From assembly GCA_002005505.1 (NCBI GenBank), contig KV908407.1, positions 199,711 through 263,710 of the forward strand: a stretch of DNA of 64,000 bases, in the 5' to 3' direction. The notes beneath the pieces are model-generated. The model worked only from the letters and a program-made list of their open reading frames with translations. It searched no databases and was not told the origin of the DNA. This document shows positions 23,667-38,575 of this stretch, one piece after another; position 1 is the stretch's first letter, and each line of letters opens with the position of its first letter. The position numbers were made by a program, and so were the translations under genes. Source of the DNA: Botryococcus braunii. Lineage: Eukaryota > Chlorophyta > Trebouxiophyceae.

Positions 23667-24804
23667 GGAATGCTGGTATCTGTAACGTACTTCCCGATAC
23701 GTCCACCCGGAGGATACGGGTCACACGTGATCTTCGACCATGAAGGGTGCATACGCCTCGGTGTGCACCTGTGTGAGGTCATTCTCACACGAGCCTTTGT
23801 GTTATAACACAACGGGTAATTAGATCTCGCATCTAGCCTTTGTCTTCGTGAATTTCCTAGATCATTACAGTATCCATGGAATGCTGGTATCATACACAAT
23901 GAGTCCGTGCTTGAGTAGGACCGGGCGCACGAGTCCGCTCAGACCTGGGGTATTCCGGATTTCCGGACCTTCAAACATTTCCGAACATTCGCATGCTCCA
24001 CGGGATATTGCATTAGTGCAATTCCCGGAGGCTATGACGATACCCATGTGTTTCCTTTGACAGCTGTGCTAGCCTTACGCGAAGTATACTAATTAAATCT
24101 GTGTTACTACACAGAAAAAACAGCACATCAAGATCTTCTTTTGCAAAAGAAGGTTAGGAATGTGCTTTCCCTGTCCAGCAGTCAGAAGCTGCAACAAATC
24201 AGTTCAACCGTCCACAATCCGCCGGGCGGCACTGAAGCCACTCCTTTAGCCCTAGGAAAATGGCCATGGCTGACGAGTGGCGAACTGCCGGAGTGCGCAC
24301 TGCTGCATGCTGGCAAATATGCAGGATTTATGGTGTGCGATTAGGATAGGATTCACTCTTCATTCCAAATATCTGGCTTGCAAGCAGGATACGGATAGCT
24401 CATACCTGGGGGACTGCAAGGCAGATATGGATAGCTCATACCCAGGGGACTACAAATTCGAAGAATTCTTTACGCTTACTTTCACTGATTACTTACGCTC
24501 AAGCTTATAGAAAGTAAGCTTATGAACGCAAGAGGCAATCTTGCAGCACCGATCTCATGCGGTTCCGGCTTATGTCTTTGAGCAAATTCGCCAAGGCGAA
24601 AAGGCGCTCGTTTTCCACGGTGCTCAATGACCAGAGCATGTTTTCGCAAAGACACAGTGCTATTTTACTCATGAAAGCTGGAATATATGCTTTGACACTG
24701 CTGGGCCTCTCTACCAACTGGTGTCAACAATCCACCAGCAATTTCCATGTATCCACCAATAAATTCAATGTAACCTCTACCGCATACTCTCTGCCCCACA
24801 TGCT

Positions 24805-25335
24805 CAAGACAATTAATTGTCTTGACTCCACTGAGAAAATCTCTAGTAGACAGTCCATGCGTGCAAGCGCATGCTTTGCTCCACGCGTGTCTTGACCCCT
24901 TCCAAAGAATATCTACTGGACCATCCCTGCATGCATACGCACGCTCTGCCCCACGTGTGAGTCTTGACTCCTATGAGAAAATTTCTAGTGGACAGTCCAT
25001 GCCTGCAAGCACATGCTTTGCTCCACATGCTTGTCTTGACTCTTTTCAAAGAACCTCTACTGGACCGTCCCTGCAGGCATACGTACGCTCTGTCCCACGT
25101 GCTTGTCTTGACTCCACTGAAAAAACTACAGTGGACAGTCCATGCGTGCAAGCACATGTACATGCTTGCTCCACATGCTCGTCTTGACTCCATCGAGAGA
25201 GTCTCTAGTGGACCGTCCATGCATGCATGCAAAGGGTGTGCCCCACATGCTTGTCTTGACTCCACCGAGAGAATCTCACGTGCATCTTCCATGCAAGCGA
25301 GCATATGCTCTGCTCCAAATGCTTGCCTTGAGTCA
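24805..25335. repeat. About 74-bp satellite array, 7 copies (unit 1)
   Basis: CTTGACTC recurs about every 73-75 bases. Each monomer carries TCTAGTGGACAGTCCATGC and GCACATGCTTTGCTCCACATG variants. Unit 2 keeps about three monomers and unit 3 only a remnant, so the array contracts and expands between copies. Confidence 0.9.
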
Positions 25336-26689
25336 GACTTAAGTTGAGTTTGCATTCGCCATGGCTAAGCAAGCCAATTTGGCTTTCCCATGGACACGAA
25401 CAAGCTGCTGTTCAGGGGATGCACAAACGTCCCACCAGATCAAAACCCCCACATCCAACAAACCAAGCCTTGTCCCAAAACAAAATCAGTTTTGGTTGAC
25501 CCTCCTCCAACCCCATCACAAAACCCCCCGTAACCCCCTGCAGGCACAGGAACCAATCTCTACTGGCCAGCGCAACGAGTATGCCAAGATGAGAAGCCAC
25601 ACGTCTGTCACACGCGGAAATCTCAGCACCGAGGAGACCCAATGGCAAGTCCCGGGGACCCTAAAAACACATGAATCAGGGGGTTGAAAGAGCCCCAATA
25701 TCTTTATATTTTGGGCCGGAACGAGCCGGAGAGGCCTGAAGAGGAAGGATCACCGTGCCCGGTCAAAATGCCGGCACATGTCCATATTGTACAGCTCTGT
25801 TTACTAAACTTAAGCCCTGATTACGTATTCAAACACAGTTACAATCAGGGCCTAACCAACTTTAGGTCAGCATCGAGGATATCTGACTCTGAGGTTCACC
25901 AGAGCCGCTTGAACCAAACAGAACGGGCGCCAATTGGAGCTCTCCCGTTTTATGAATCCCGTCTTCATTTTCACCATCTTTTTCACAGCATAGATTTGCA
26001 GCCACAGCACAAATCACAGATACTAAACATACACAGATACCTAAAACGCGATTCCTTCCGTGCCGTGATACAACAACGATCTCTAAGTCCTGTTGGAGGT
26101 TGGGGGGGGGGGGGGTGGGCAACAACCACCCCGGTACATCCCTTCACGTGATATGTGCTTCAAGCCCACTTGGGTGTCCCAGCCCGGGGAGGGGGTGGGG
26201 GGTAATTCACTTCACCGATCACTGGTGCCGAGATTCAGTAGCTCAGACCTCAGCCTCGTTGCAGGTGACAACCTCTGTACTTGCAAAATCAGTGATAATC
26301 AGCGGATATCGGTAATCGGCGATTATTGCAAGATCCACGACCTGATGTATATGCAATCGTGAAATCTGCAAATTGCAATCCTTCCATTTTAAACTATAAT
26401 TGTTCAAATGGGTTGGACATTCCATCACAACACACAAGGCACGGAGTCAGCCAAAGTACACTAGCTTGCAGTACAGGCGGTACATTCAGTACTGCACTAC
26501 ATGTGTAGGCCAGTCCCCCGCGCACAGGGGTCACATGGGCCAAACTGCCGAGGACTTTGCACATGTATACGCCACTGCAGCACGCCTACCAGCGCTTTGC
26601 TGCTGCTGGACAGCAAGGCCTACGTGACGGTCGAACCTCGATAAATTTAAAAACAATAATTGAATTCTTACCCCTAATTGTCCCGCCGC

Positions 26690-27070
26690 TAATTCCCTGC
26701 CACCGCCCCTGCTGCTGAAAATGGGGGAGGGGAGACCCAAGAACAGCGTCGAGGGGGGGGGGGGGGGAAATAGAACACGACAACAGCACCAGGGACGGGG
26801 GAGGGGGCACGAGAACAGCGTCTCGTGGTGGGGGGGGGGGGGGAGGGAGGCCGAGAAGGGCGTCGGGGGAGGCGAATGAAACATACGAGCAGCGTCCGGG
26901 GGGCAGGATGGGAGGGGGGGGGGAGATAAAACCACAGGGACGGCGTCGGTAGAGGGGGAATCAAACAAAACAACGGCGTCCCCAAGGAAGGTAAGTAGGT
27001 AGGTGTGAAACATGAGAACAGCATCCTTGAGGGGCCCCGTGGGCCGCGGGGGGGGGGGGGGGGAGAAGGA
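26690..27070. repeat. G-run tandem array 3' of membrane-protein copy 1
   Basis: Irregular units of about 45-60 bases combine GAACAGCGTC-type phrases with runs of 8-15 G on the plus strand (C runs on the transcribed sense). The same arrangement lies directly after the stop codon of all three paralogues. Confidence 0.85.
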
Positions 27071-27091
27071 CAGTGTCTAAGGCGGCGGGGA

Positions 27092-29458
<2,367 letters not shown>

Positions 29459-29944
29459 CTGAAAAACTTCACATCTAGTGTTAGCTCCAATTTGATAAAG
29501 ATCTCTACAGGAGAAGCTCGCTGTTCAATACGAGGGCTTGTATCAGCCGCAGTGATCAGGATAACGGTCTAAGTATTTTGATGGTGAACAGGATGCGGAA
29601 CGAAAAATATGCGCACATTGCCATGATCAAGGGATCTCAGGAAACGCCTGCTGCCACAGAATTGGGTAAACTTTTAGATGCCGTCCGTCGTTATCTGCAA
29701 CGGAGAGCATGACCGTCAGAAGTACACCCGAACCGGGACTGTCAGGCGGCAACTCCGGGTTGAAACTGTATTGTGACGGAGTATACACTAACAGTTCAAA
29801 ACACAAAAATAATCAACGTGCTCGTGCAAGTTCTGGTTGTTAAAACGTAAAAGTGTTTGGATCAACCCGTCCACAGGCTACGCGCTTCCAAATGGGCCTA
29901 TTCCCTGCTCATGAGCGTCTCCCCGCAGCTGTCCTAGATACCGA

Positions 29945-30620
29945 TCGGAGAATCCCAAGATACTCCCTCTGTCCTTTCTTATCTATCTCTTGATGTTTCC
30001 AAGGTTCGGCTCTTTCTCAGGTTTCGTCTTGGTGTTCATGGCCTTCCCATTGATATGGGCCGCCGGCAGCGGCTTCCGCGTCTTGAGCGCATGTGTGATA
30101 TGTGTGGTTCCGCTGTGGGTGATGAACACCACTTTGTTTTTCACTTTCCCGCTCTTACCCCAGTGCAGGACAGTCACCCCCAGTTGTTTGCTAGTCCCTC
30201 TTGGTCTCTTCGGCAGTTCATTTGGGCAGCTTATTTGCGTGCGGCTGTATCCTTCATCTCGGATGCCTTCCAGGCCCGTGTAGACTTACGCCGGATGCGG
30301 TGACTTGGCCGCAGCCACGTCTGTGGCCCCTCCCCCCCTTTTCCCCTTTCCCCGGTTTCGTTTACGCCGCTGCGTGTCTAGTCTTTGTTTGGCTACCTCG
30401 TGTGGCCCGCTTTTCTTTATTTCGGCTAGCGTGTGTATTGTGGACATCTTATCATGCCCTCGTGACTGGACAGATGTAACTTCTTCTGCCTTACCCTCTT
30501 CTCACTGGCGTTACGACTCGTTCTCCGTCCTGGGCGGTTCTTTTATGTCTGCCCTTCGCCGCTTAGGGTACCCCTATGTGGCTGACTGTCAGCCCCTGCA
30601 TCCCATGATATGGATACCGT
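29945..30620 (+). mobile_element. Non-LTR retrotransposon 3' fragment with rearranged domain order
   Basis: On the plus strand, [20 protein letters not shown] and [16 protein letters not shown] (30010-30150) match the C-terminal zinc-knuckle segment of the element at 20333-22665. A second match, GGSFMSALRRLGYPYVADCQ (about 30530-30592), corresponds to the connector that precedes the zinc segment in that element. Here the connector follows it. The Cys in HFVFHC is changed to Phe. Clearly non-functional. Confidence 0.8.
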
Positions 30621-32489
30621 TTCAGCTCAATACATATTTGTCATGGTATATCAATGTATATGGAGAGTCAAAAATATCAAAGTTCAATAGTTCGAAGGTG
30701 CCTTAACTTCAATAGTTTGCAGGGGCCTGAAATTTAGAGTCACAGGTCCGTTATAAGGGTGATAAGTGGGTGGGACAGTCATAGTTCGTTGAATAACACA
30801 CTTGCTGTGAGGGAGGTAATCATCCGATTAGTGTGCTTAAGTATAATGCGATACTTCTTCTGTACAGGTTGCAACCCTTTAGTGGGTGGGCCAACGCCAT
30901 ATGTATTGTCCCTGGATTCCAACTGTCCGAGCTTTTCGAGTGCTGTACAATTGAGGCTGTCGTTGAAGTCATCAACATACTTGTATGTCGTAACCCAACG
31001 CTGGGGTCCGCTGTGTCCTGTGGGATGTCACATGTATGACACGTGGGTTGACGTACTCCACATAATTTCAAAGCTGTAACATGTCATACAATCAGTTCAT
31101 CCGTCCACAATCCGCTTGCCAGCAGTCTCTTGTTTATCTATAGGAAAATTGCCATGGCTGAAAGAGTGGCGAACTGCTGGCAACTGGGAAGCTTCAGGAT
31201 CGTCGAGTGGCTCTCGAGTGCTGCATCGTCTGGTTTGGCCAAGGCAGACACGGAAAGCTCATCGTTGAGGCAGTGCGCAGGAGTTCTTAGGCTACGTGAT
31301 TACTTACTCTCTTGAACGCGCGGGGCAATTTTGCAGCAATGACCTCATGCGATCCGACCTTTCGTCCTTGAGCAAGTCCGCCAGGGCGAAATGGCGCTCG
31401 TTTTCTACGGTGCTGAATGACCAGAGCATGAATTTCGCAAAGACTGAGTGTTTCTTTTGTCCATAAATGCTGACACATGCTGTGACACTGCTGGGCATCT
31501 TTACCAAGTGGTGTCATCAATCCATTAATAATCAAATGTATCCGTTGGGAGAACCACTAGTGGACCGTCCATGCATATGCCGTTGGATCTGTAGAGCAGC
31601 AAAATCTTGATGCAGATTCGAACGTTCACATTTGTGATGTAAGATTACTCTAAAGAACCATAGAATAAAGCATGCATTGGATCCTCGGTTGGATGGTCTG
31701 ACTGTCAATGCAGCTATCGCGATCGGTAATCAGGAAACTCGCACAACTTGCACAACAGGATGCTTCCACGATGCAAGATTATCACAATCAAGCAGTGTGG
31801 GAAGAAATCAGTCCTCCTGTTCGTGATTTCTGCCTGAAATTAGTCCTAAAAAGAAAGTCCCCGTTAATAGCTCGCTAAACGTCCATGGATGATGTGCACA
31901 TCAGACTCATAAGCCTTATCCTTACCTTATCCTGAAGTTCACGTGGTGTCTTGAAAATTTTCACCCATACATTTGTATATACTCATGTACATTAATAGTG
32001 TAACAGAGGTTCAACGATCGGGTGAACCTCGTGACTCGTGACGGCGTTACACGTGCAGTAGCGCACCGGTGGTGTTGCTGTGCGGGCAGATATTGGATAA
32101 GATAAAGGTGTCATGATAGTCTAGGCACCCAAAGGCTTAGGGTTGGTTTTCTAGAGATCTGGGCGAGAGGTGGTGCCCCGCAATGTAAGGATTGTGGCAG
32201 TCGGGTTTTTGGACCTTTGTCGATCATTTGTCACATATATATGTATGTAATTATACAAGATGTAAGCTTAAATGTATATAATTATAATCGAGTTCATCAT
32301 GTCACCTATTTCTCTAAGCCAAGTATACTTATACCATGAGTTAATGGGAACACCATTTTTATAATTATGTACCATATAGGCTTCGGTAACATGCTGATCA
32401 AATTCTATCTTAATCCAAGTGATGTTATCTTATTTACAATCGTTGATTATCTCTTCCGTTGAAGTGCCTTGATTGACCGCCAATTCCAA

Positions 32490-32730
32490 TACATGCAAGC
32501 ATATGCTTTGCTCCACATGCCTGCCTTGACTCCTTCAAACTTGAGAGATAACGTGAGAGATCCTCTCTAGTGGACAGTCCATGCATGCAGGCACATGCTT
32601 TGCTACACATGCGTGTATTAACTCCTTCCAGAGAATCTCTACTGGACAGTCCCGGCAGGCATGTATACGCTTTGCCCCACATGCTCATCTTGACCTCCAC
32701 GAACACAACAAACCTGGTGGATCCATGCAT
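32490..32730. repeat. About 74-bp satellite remnant (unit 2)
   Basis: Roughly three monomers of the array described at 24805-25335, with the same GCACATGCTTTGCT and TCTCTAGTGGACAGTCCATG phrases. Confidence 0.85.
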
Positions 32731-32845
32731 GCTAGCATATGATTTACGTAAATGTATACCCCACATGTACATACATCCTTGAAGCTATAATTCCAACAAC
32801 TAAAAAGCTTCTTGCGGCCCTTCACGGCCATGGCACAGGGTAGGC

Positions 32846-32881
32846 CTTAGGTACATGTCCTGGCCAGGACATGTACCTAAG
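32846..32881. repeat. 36-bp perfect palindrome
   Basis: The 18-base half CTTAGGTACATGTCCTGG is followed directly by its exact reverse complement, with no loop. Confidence 0.97.
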
Positions 32882-33467
32882 AACCTGAGATCAGTATGTA
32901 AGGGATCAGCCCTATTGCAACTCACACGCCTTGACGACAGTCGCCAAGCAAGGGGTGCACAGCTGAAATTAGCGAGGCCTGAAGATTTAAAACTCAAGAA
33001 CAAAAAAAGAAGCCAACACTTTCCTCGGCAGCACAAGCCACGGGGCCTCTGTGTGCACCTGGCCCCTAGGTTTCGTTTGATGTAGCTTTCTATTTTAAAA
33101 TGAGTATCAAATTTGATACTCAGAAGTCGTTAGTGAAACTACGCATCACCTGAACCCCTCTCCCGCCAGATCAAACCTCCCTTTTCAACAGACAAACCCT
33201 TATAAGGCATATGAAGCTTTTAAACAGCCAAACCCTTAAGGCATATGAAGCTTCCTAACAAACAAACCCTCACCGCGCATGTGCGTGTGCACACACCCAT
33301 TTTTGGTTGAGTACGTAGGACAATACTGCGTAATTACGACACCTGCAAAAGGCTTCGTGATTACGTTAACTCCTGCAGGAACAGGAACCAATGTCTTCTT
33401 GCCAGCCCCAGAGGGCATGCCGGCATATGCACATGCACGTGCATGCCGGCATCTCGGCACCGAGATG

Positions 33468-33491
33468 AGAAGCCAGATATATCTGGCTTCT
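33468..33491. repeat. 24-bp perfect palindrome
   Basis: AGAAGCCAGATA is followed by its exact reverse complement. Units 1 and 3 carry GAGAAGCCA here without the inverted half. Confidence 0.95.
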
Positions 33492-33530
33492 ATATAGGCG
33501 GAAATCTCTGCGCCGAGAAGACCAATTAAT

Positions 33531-33573
33531 GGGTCCCCGGGGACTTGCCAATATTGGCAAGTCCCGGGGACCC
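33531..33573. repeat. 43-bp palindrome with one indel
   Basis: GGGTCCCCGGGGACTTGCC and its inverted copy meet at AATATT, differing by a single C. Units 1 and 3 contain only one arm (TCCCGGGGACCC). Confidence 0.93.
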
Positions 33574-33968
33574 CAAAACCACGTAAACAGAGGGTTAAAA
33601 GATCTCCGATAACCAGCTCAAGAGGAGTCAGTTTTGGGCGGGAACGAGCCGAATTGGCCTGAAGCGGACGGATTACGGCGGAGAGGCCTGCCCCGTCAAA
33701 ATTCCGGCACACTTCTCCACATTATACTGCTATGATTACTATTCTAAGCCCTGATTACCAAATTTAAAATGGTTATAATCAAGGCCTAATTACGTTATAA
33801 CCAACTTCAGGCCAGCGAGGGTATCTGACTCGCAGATTCACCAGTCCAGGCTGGTTGAGCCAAACAGCACGAGCCTCAAGCAGACCTCTCCAGTTTCATG
33901 TAAGTCGTTATATAAATTTCAACTTCTTTTTCACAGCAAAGATCACATCCACAACTCAGATCGAAAAA

Positions 33969-34053
33969 ACTTAATCTTGAAAGCGCTTACTTCATGAAGT
34001 AGTAATCAACGTTGATTACTACTTTAATGAAGTAAGCGCTTCCAAGATTAAGT
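33969..34053. repeat. 85-bp imperfect palindrome
   Basis: Arms starting ACTTAATCTTG and ending CAAGATTAAGT centre on AACGTT, with two mismatches and one indel. Unit 3 has one arm at 40850-40890; unit 1 shows neither. Confidence 0.9.
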
Positions 34054-34734
34054 ATTAACTTGTTAACTTGATCATGAGTAGCTGATCTAACTACTTTCTA
34101 CAATCAAGTCTAAAGCCCGCTTGGCGTTGTGGGAGGTACCAATACCCCAAGTCTATCCTTTAAAGTGGTTCAACCTCCTTCAAAGAAATGTAGCATTCAC
34201 TTCACTGATCAGTGCCCAGGCTCAGTAGCCTGCTTAGTAAGCCTAAAATTCGCTTCAGGTGACAAGCTCTGTACACTTAAAGTCAGTAAAAATCAGCGGA
34301 TATCGGTAATGGGCAATTGCTTTCTGCAAAGATTCACGGCGTGAGATGTATGCAATCGTGAATTCTGCAGATTTGAATCCTTTCAGTCGATGTTCAAAAT
34401 TGTACAAATGGGTTGAAAATTCCGTCACCACACACAAGGCACGGAGTAAACCAATGTACCTAATGTGCAGTACATGCGGTACATTCAGAACTGCAGATGT
34501 ACAGGCCAGTCCACCACGCACGGGGCTGACATGGGCCACACTGCCGAGAACTTTGTACATGTGCAGGGCAGTAAGGCCTACAAGAGCTCTGCTGCTACTG
34601 GACATCAAAAACCTACGTCAAAACTAGCTAAAAAAGTAAGCAAATTAAAATAATAATTCCCCTGACTGCCCCGCCGCTATAACCTTGCCGCCACCCCTGC
34701 TGCTAAAAAGGGGGTAGAGGGGACACAAGAACAG

Positions 34735-34870
34735 CGTCATGGGGGGGGGGGGGGGGAGAGTACAAAACGGCGACAGCATGGGGGGGGGGGGGAGTGTAGA
34801 ACTCGTGCCAGCGTGGGCGGGGGGGGGGGGATGAAGAACACGGCAACAGCGCCAGGAGGGGGGGGGGGAG
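34735..34870. repeat. G-run tandem array 3' of membrane-protein copy 2
   Basis: Four G runs of 10-17 bases separated by GAACACGGCAACAGCG-like spacers, directly after the stop codon of the copy 2 pseudogene. Confidence 0.88.
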
Positions 34871-34878
34871 CATGGGAG

Positions 34879-35851
34879 TTATTGAAAGGCTATGACGGCC
34901 GTAGCCCATATGATATTTGCTGAGAAGATGAAGAAAACCACTGCAAACAGCAGCTTATGAAGCATGACCATGCTCCCTAGGGGCCAGGCCTGTGCTCCGG
35001 CTGCTACGGTGCGGCCATACACCGAACCGTATGCCTTCAGGAATGCACGGCGGCTCAGGATCTCACGCACGATGATGACAAGGCAAGCAATGAACCAGGC
35101 CAGAACCTGCCAGAATGCCAGCAAGGCAGGGCACGACAACGGCACGTTGCGAGGCACCATGCTGAATTGGTACCCCCAAAATGCGGAGAAGAACGCGGAG
35201 GCCTTTCGGGGAATCGAACTGAGGACTGGAGACAGCGTGACGCGCACAAGTCCGGAACTGTGGTTGTGAAGAGGTCAGGGACTTGGCCAGCCGCGAATGC
35301 CATGTTGCGTGAATTGATGACCGTCAGGAAGAAGTTCTCCAAGGCAAAGGCGTGCATTGTGCTGCTGCGGCCGCCCATATGCGCGCGCTGCCAGAGGCAC
35401 ATCCTCTGGAAGCTGCTGGTTGTGAACATGAGCACGCATGTGTAGGCCGCGTTGATGGCTCGCCAGTGCTTGGCGTACACGGTGTGCTGGACGCAGATGA
35501 AAGCAGCGAGCCCGATCGTCGGCAGTATGAACACCAGGATGGTGATGAGGAAGGCGGGAGGGAAGTCGAGGCTCCCGAAGGAGCCGTGAGCTGCCGCATG
35601 ATCGACCATTTGACCTCCCGTAAGAATGATAACCACAATGACTAGCAGCACGTAAGTCCCTGCCTGCTTGGCCAGGAATCTCTGATATCCGGATTCCACA
35701 GCTGCGGCATGGAATTTCAGAAAGGACCAGCTGAGGTAGTGCTGCAGGAGGGAGCGTTCGGGTCTTGGTACTGCCTGCCCACTTTCGCTACCCTGCACCC
35801 CCAATATCCCTTCAGCCTGGATGTAATACTTCCTTCCTCCCAACATGAAAC

Positions 35852-35947
<96 letters not shown>

Positions 35948-35999
35948 TATACACACACACACACGCACGCATGCACGCACGCACGCAGGCAGACACGCA

Positions 36000-36064
<65 letters not shown>

Positions 36065-36822
36065 CACAACACACACAGGCGCGCACGCGGCTCAACTCAG
36101 ATCCTCCAAGTTGACGTTGATAGCCGTCTCTATCACCAGCATGCCCTCTAGAACCCCAATCCTGCCACTGCCATTTTAACTAATGCTCTGCCATTAGTGT
36201 ACAAATCATAAATTTAAGGTCTACTGCCTTCCCTGCCTGGCATCTCAAAAGCTGAATTTCACCAGATCTGGACTAACCTTGAAAGTCCTATGTCCCGGTG
36301 CTTGCTTGAAGCCCCGGTCATCACTTTGAAAGCCCACGACAGTGAACTCAGTCTTGAGAATCAACATCTGCTGAGGCCTTTGTGGCTTAAGCTCTTCTAT
36401 GCGTTTTGTATGCTGACCAGGAACTGTCAACCAGTATATTACCTGACATTATAGAGTTGGTGTTTCTTTTTGGTCAGATTGCAGTGCAATAGTCATACTG
36501 TGCCCTGTACCGTCCTCGTGAGGAGAGCAAGGCTGATCCTCTGCTAGGCAGTGCATGATATTTAATGTTGACATAAACTGGCAGAACCGCAGTGACGCTG
36601 ACACTACGATCATTGCATCTTTTGCACCAAGCGGAGGAAACAATATGAAGTAATGGCCCAGAACCGACTAAGCCCGTAGTTCAGTAGATCATGTGTATGA
36701 TGAATTGGCAGAAAATTGATGCTACACAAGGAGGTTAGTAGAAATGTACCTGCCGGTAGGATGGATGCCCTGGGGCTCGAGGGCGGCGATCAGGAAACGC
36801 TAACCCGCTGACTTTAGAAGAC
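34879..36822 (-). pseudogene. Multi-span membrane protein, paralogue copy 2 (frameshifted)
   Basis: The main exon (35792-34879) matches copies 1 and 3 from GSESGQAVPRPERSLLQHYL to VAFQ-like ends, but a net 52-base deletion near 35250-35260 removes the equivalent of LLLAIAGNQSLCGSELWGP and shifts the frame. The N-terminal part ends in an unrelated tail, and the C-terminal half (MRVTLSPVLSSIPRKASAF onward) is open only in another frame. Upstream exons 36412-36278 (HTKRIEELKPQRPQQMLILK) and 36822-36750 are intact, but the start codon of copy 3 is replaced by ATC. The intron before the membrane exon carries a long (CA)n array. This looks like a recent loss by one deletion in an otherwise well-preserved gene. 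Confidence 0.82.
35852..36061. repeat. (CA)n microsatellite
   Basis: Two CA blocks separated by a CACGCACGCATGCACGCACG stretch. Same intron position as in the other paralogues. Confidence 0.97.
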
Positions 36823-38113
36823 CTGAGGAGAATCAAATCTAGTGTAAGCTCTAATTTCATAGTGATGTTTACTGGAACATTCGCTGTTCAATACGAGTTT
36901 TTATTAGCCACAGAGATAGGGCAACGATTTAAGTACTTTGTCGTGAACGGGATGCGGAACGGAAAAAACTCGCACATTGAAGTGATTACAATAGCTCAAT
37001 TGAATGCTGCTTGCCACGATGCTGGGGAAAGTTGTAGATGTGGTCCGTCAGTATCTGCATCAGAGAGCCTGATCGTAACACGTACACCCGAAACTGGGGC
37101 TCTCAGGCAGCAACTCCAGGTTGAGACTGCATTGTGACAGAATATACAGTGAGAGGATAAAAATTTAAAAATAATGAACGTGCCCGTGCAAAGTCGGGTT
37201 CGGGTATGGCCCATTGCCTGCGCATCAGGTGTCCCCGCTTTGTTGCTGTTTTAGACAGTCTTCATAGCATAAACTTTCTACTATAAAAAGGTATGAAGTT
37301 CATACCCCCTTCACATCAGATTCCTTTTTTCGGCTAATTCGTGGAACTGTACGTTCATATTGAAAGTCTGCACTTCGTCATCTTCTTCGCCATCATCATG
37401 TAGGACCGGACATCTGCCGCGTGTAGAGGTGAAAAAAACATAACTACAAAATGAAAATAGAACCTCTGTAAACTACACACACTGTAGGTAGCGTAAACGA
37501 GTCCCAAAATTTGGGGCTCGTTGGGGGCCAAAGTAACCCAGTCTGGAAGTGTATGGGAGTCCCCTCCTATACACTGCCCCTCCTGAGGCTGCTTCCTCAA
37601 GCCAGTGAACTCTTCTAAGAGAACGGGCAAAGAAGTGGCATCATCCATCCTCAAAGGATCCTCGTGGGACCAAAGACAGGGTCCAATGGCAGAACGATTT
37701 TTTCCTGAAAGTCGTAGTCATGCTGGAATGTTCCCTAACTTGTCTCATGAGTGCCTCAGGAAGTTGTAGGTTACATCTCCTATGAATGTGTCTCATGAAT
37801 GCCTCAGGAACCTGCCGCATAAGCCCCCAAAAAACACGGTAAACCACACATTGTAGGGAAGGTAAGCAAGTCTCAATTTGGGGGCCAAAGTGCCCACGTA
37901 TGAAGTTCATAGCAGTGTATGGGAGTCCAGCGATGTTTTTAATAAAGAGTGAACCTATCCTATTGCTAACCACACACCATGAATCTGGCCTGCGGCCGCG
38001 GGGGGGACGCAGAATCTAGGGACCAGAAACAAAGGGTGAAAGTGAAAACACGCTTTTGAACAGGGCCAAAAAAGACGCGGGGTGGGGGAGGAGGGGGGGG
38101 GGAGGGAGGGAGG

Positions 38114-38268
<155 letters not shown>

Positions 38269-38464
38269 AGGGAGGGAGGGGGGGAGGGAGGGAGGGAGGG
38301 GATATGTATAATACTGTCTCGTTCTGGATGAATATATCCCTCCCTCCTTCACGTTTTCAGAGAGTCCACTGTTGGCAACAGCCTGGACAGCTGGGAATTT
38401 CCCTCCCCTCCCGAGGGTGCGTTCTAGTAAACCATTAAAAGAGAGGATAGTTTTATACATATGG

Positions 38465-38575
38465 AAAGCAGGAAAGTTGGAAAGCTGGACAGTAGGCAAG
38501 TTCCAAAGTATCAGAGTGGGGAAGTTCCAAAGTTTCAAAGTAGGGAAGTTCCAAAGTATGAAAGTTCAATAGTTT
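38465..38575. repeat. Short imperfect repeats of GGGAAGTTCCAAAGT
   Basis: Units of about 11-21 bases built from AAAGTTGGAAAGC, GGCAAGTTCCAAAGTATC, GGGAAGTTCCAAAGTTTC and variants lie between the (GA)n array and unit 3. Confidence 0.8.

Larger units (their letters stand above)
22666..24180. other. Gene-free interval before the triplicated block
   Basis: No gene recognised. Contains a (GAT)n array. A phrase around CACTTCACACCA...GGGCTGGGCTG..CCCGGGACGTGT is repeated between about 23100-23290 and 23340-23520, a diverged duplication of about 225 bases. A 12-bp-arm hairpin lies at 23637-23666. Confidence 0.45.
30640..37800. repeat. Triplicated block, unit 2
   Basis: Colinear with units 1 and 3. 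It shares a longer left end with unit 3: CCGTTATAAG and GTTCGTTGAATAACACA at about 30750 and 38600, and CCAACGCCATATGTATTGTC at about 30890 and 38728. It also shares a right end with unit 3 (37250-37800 resembles 44565-45140). Units 2 and 3 are therefore the closest pair. Confidence 0.85.
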
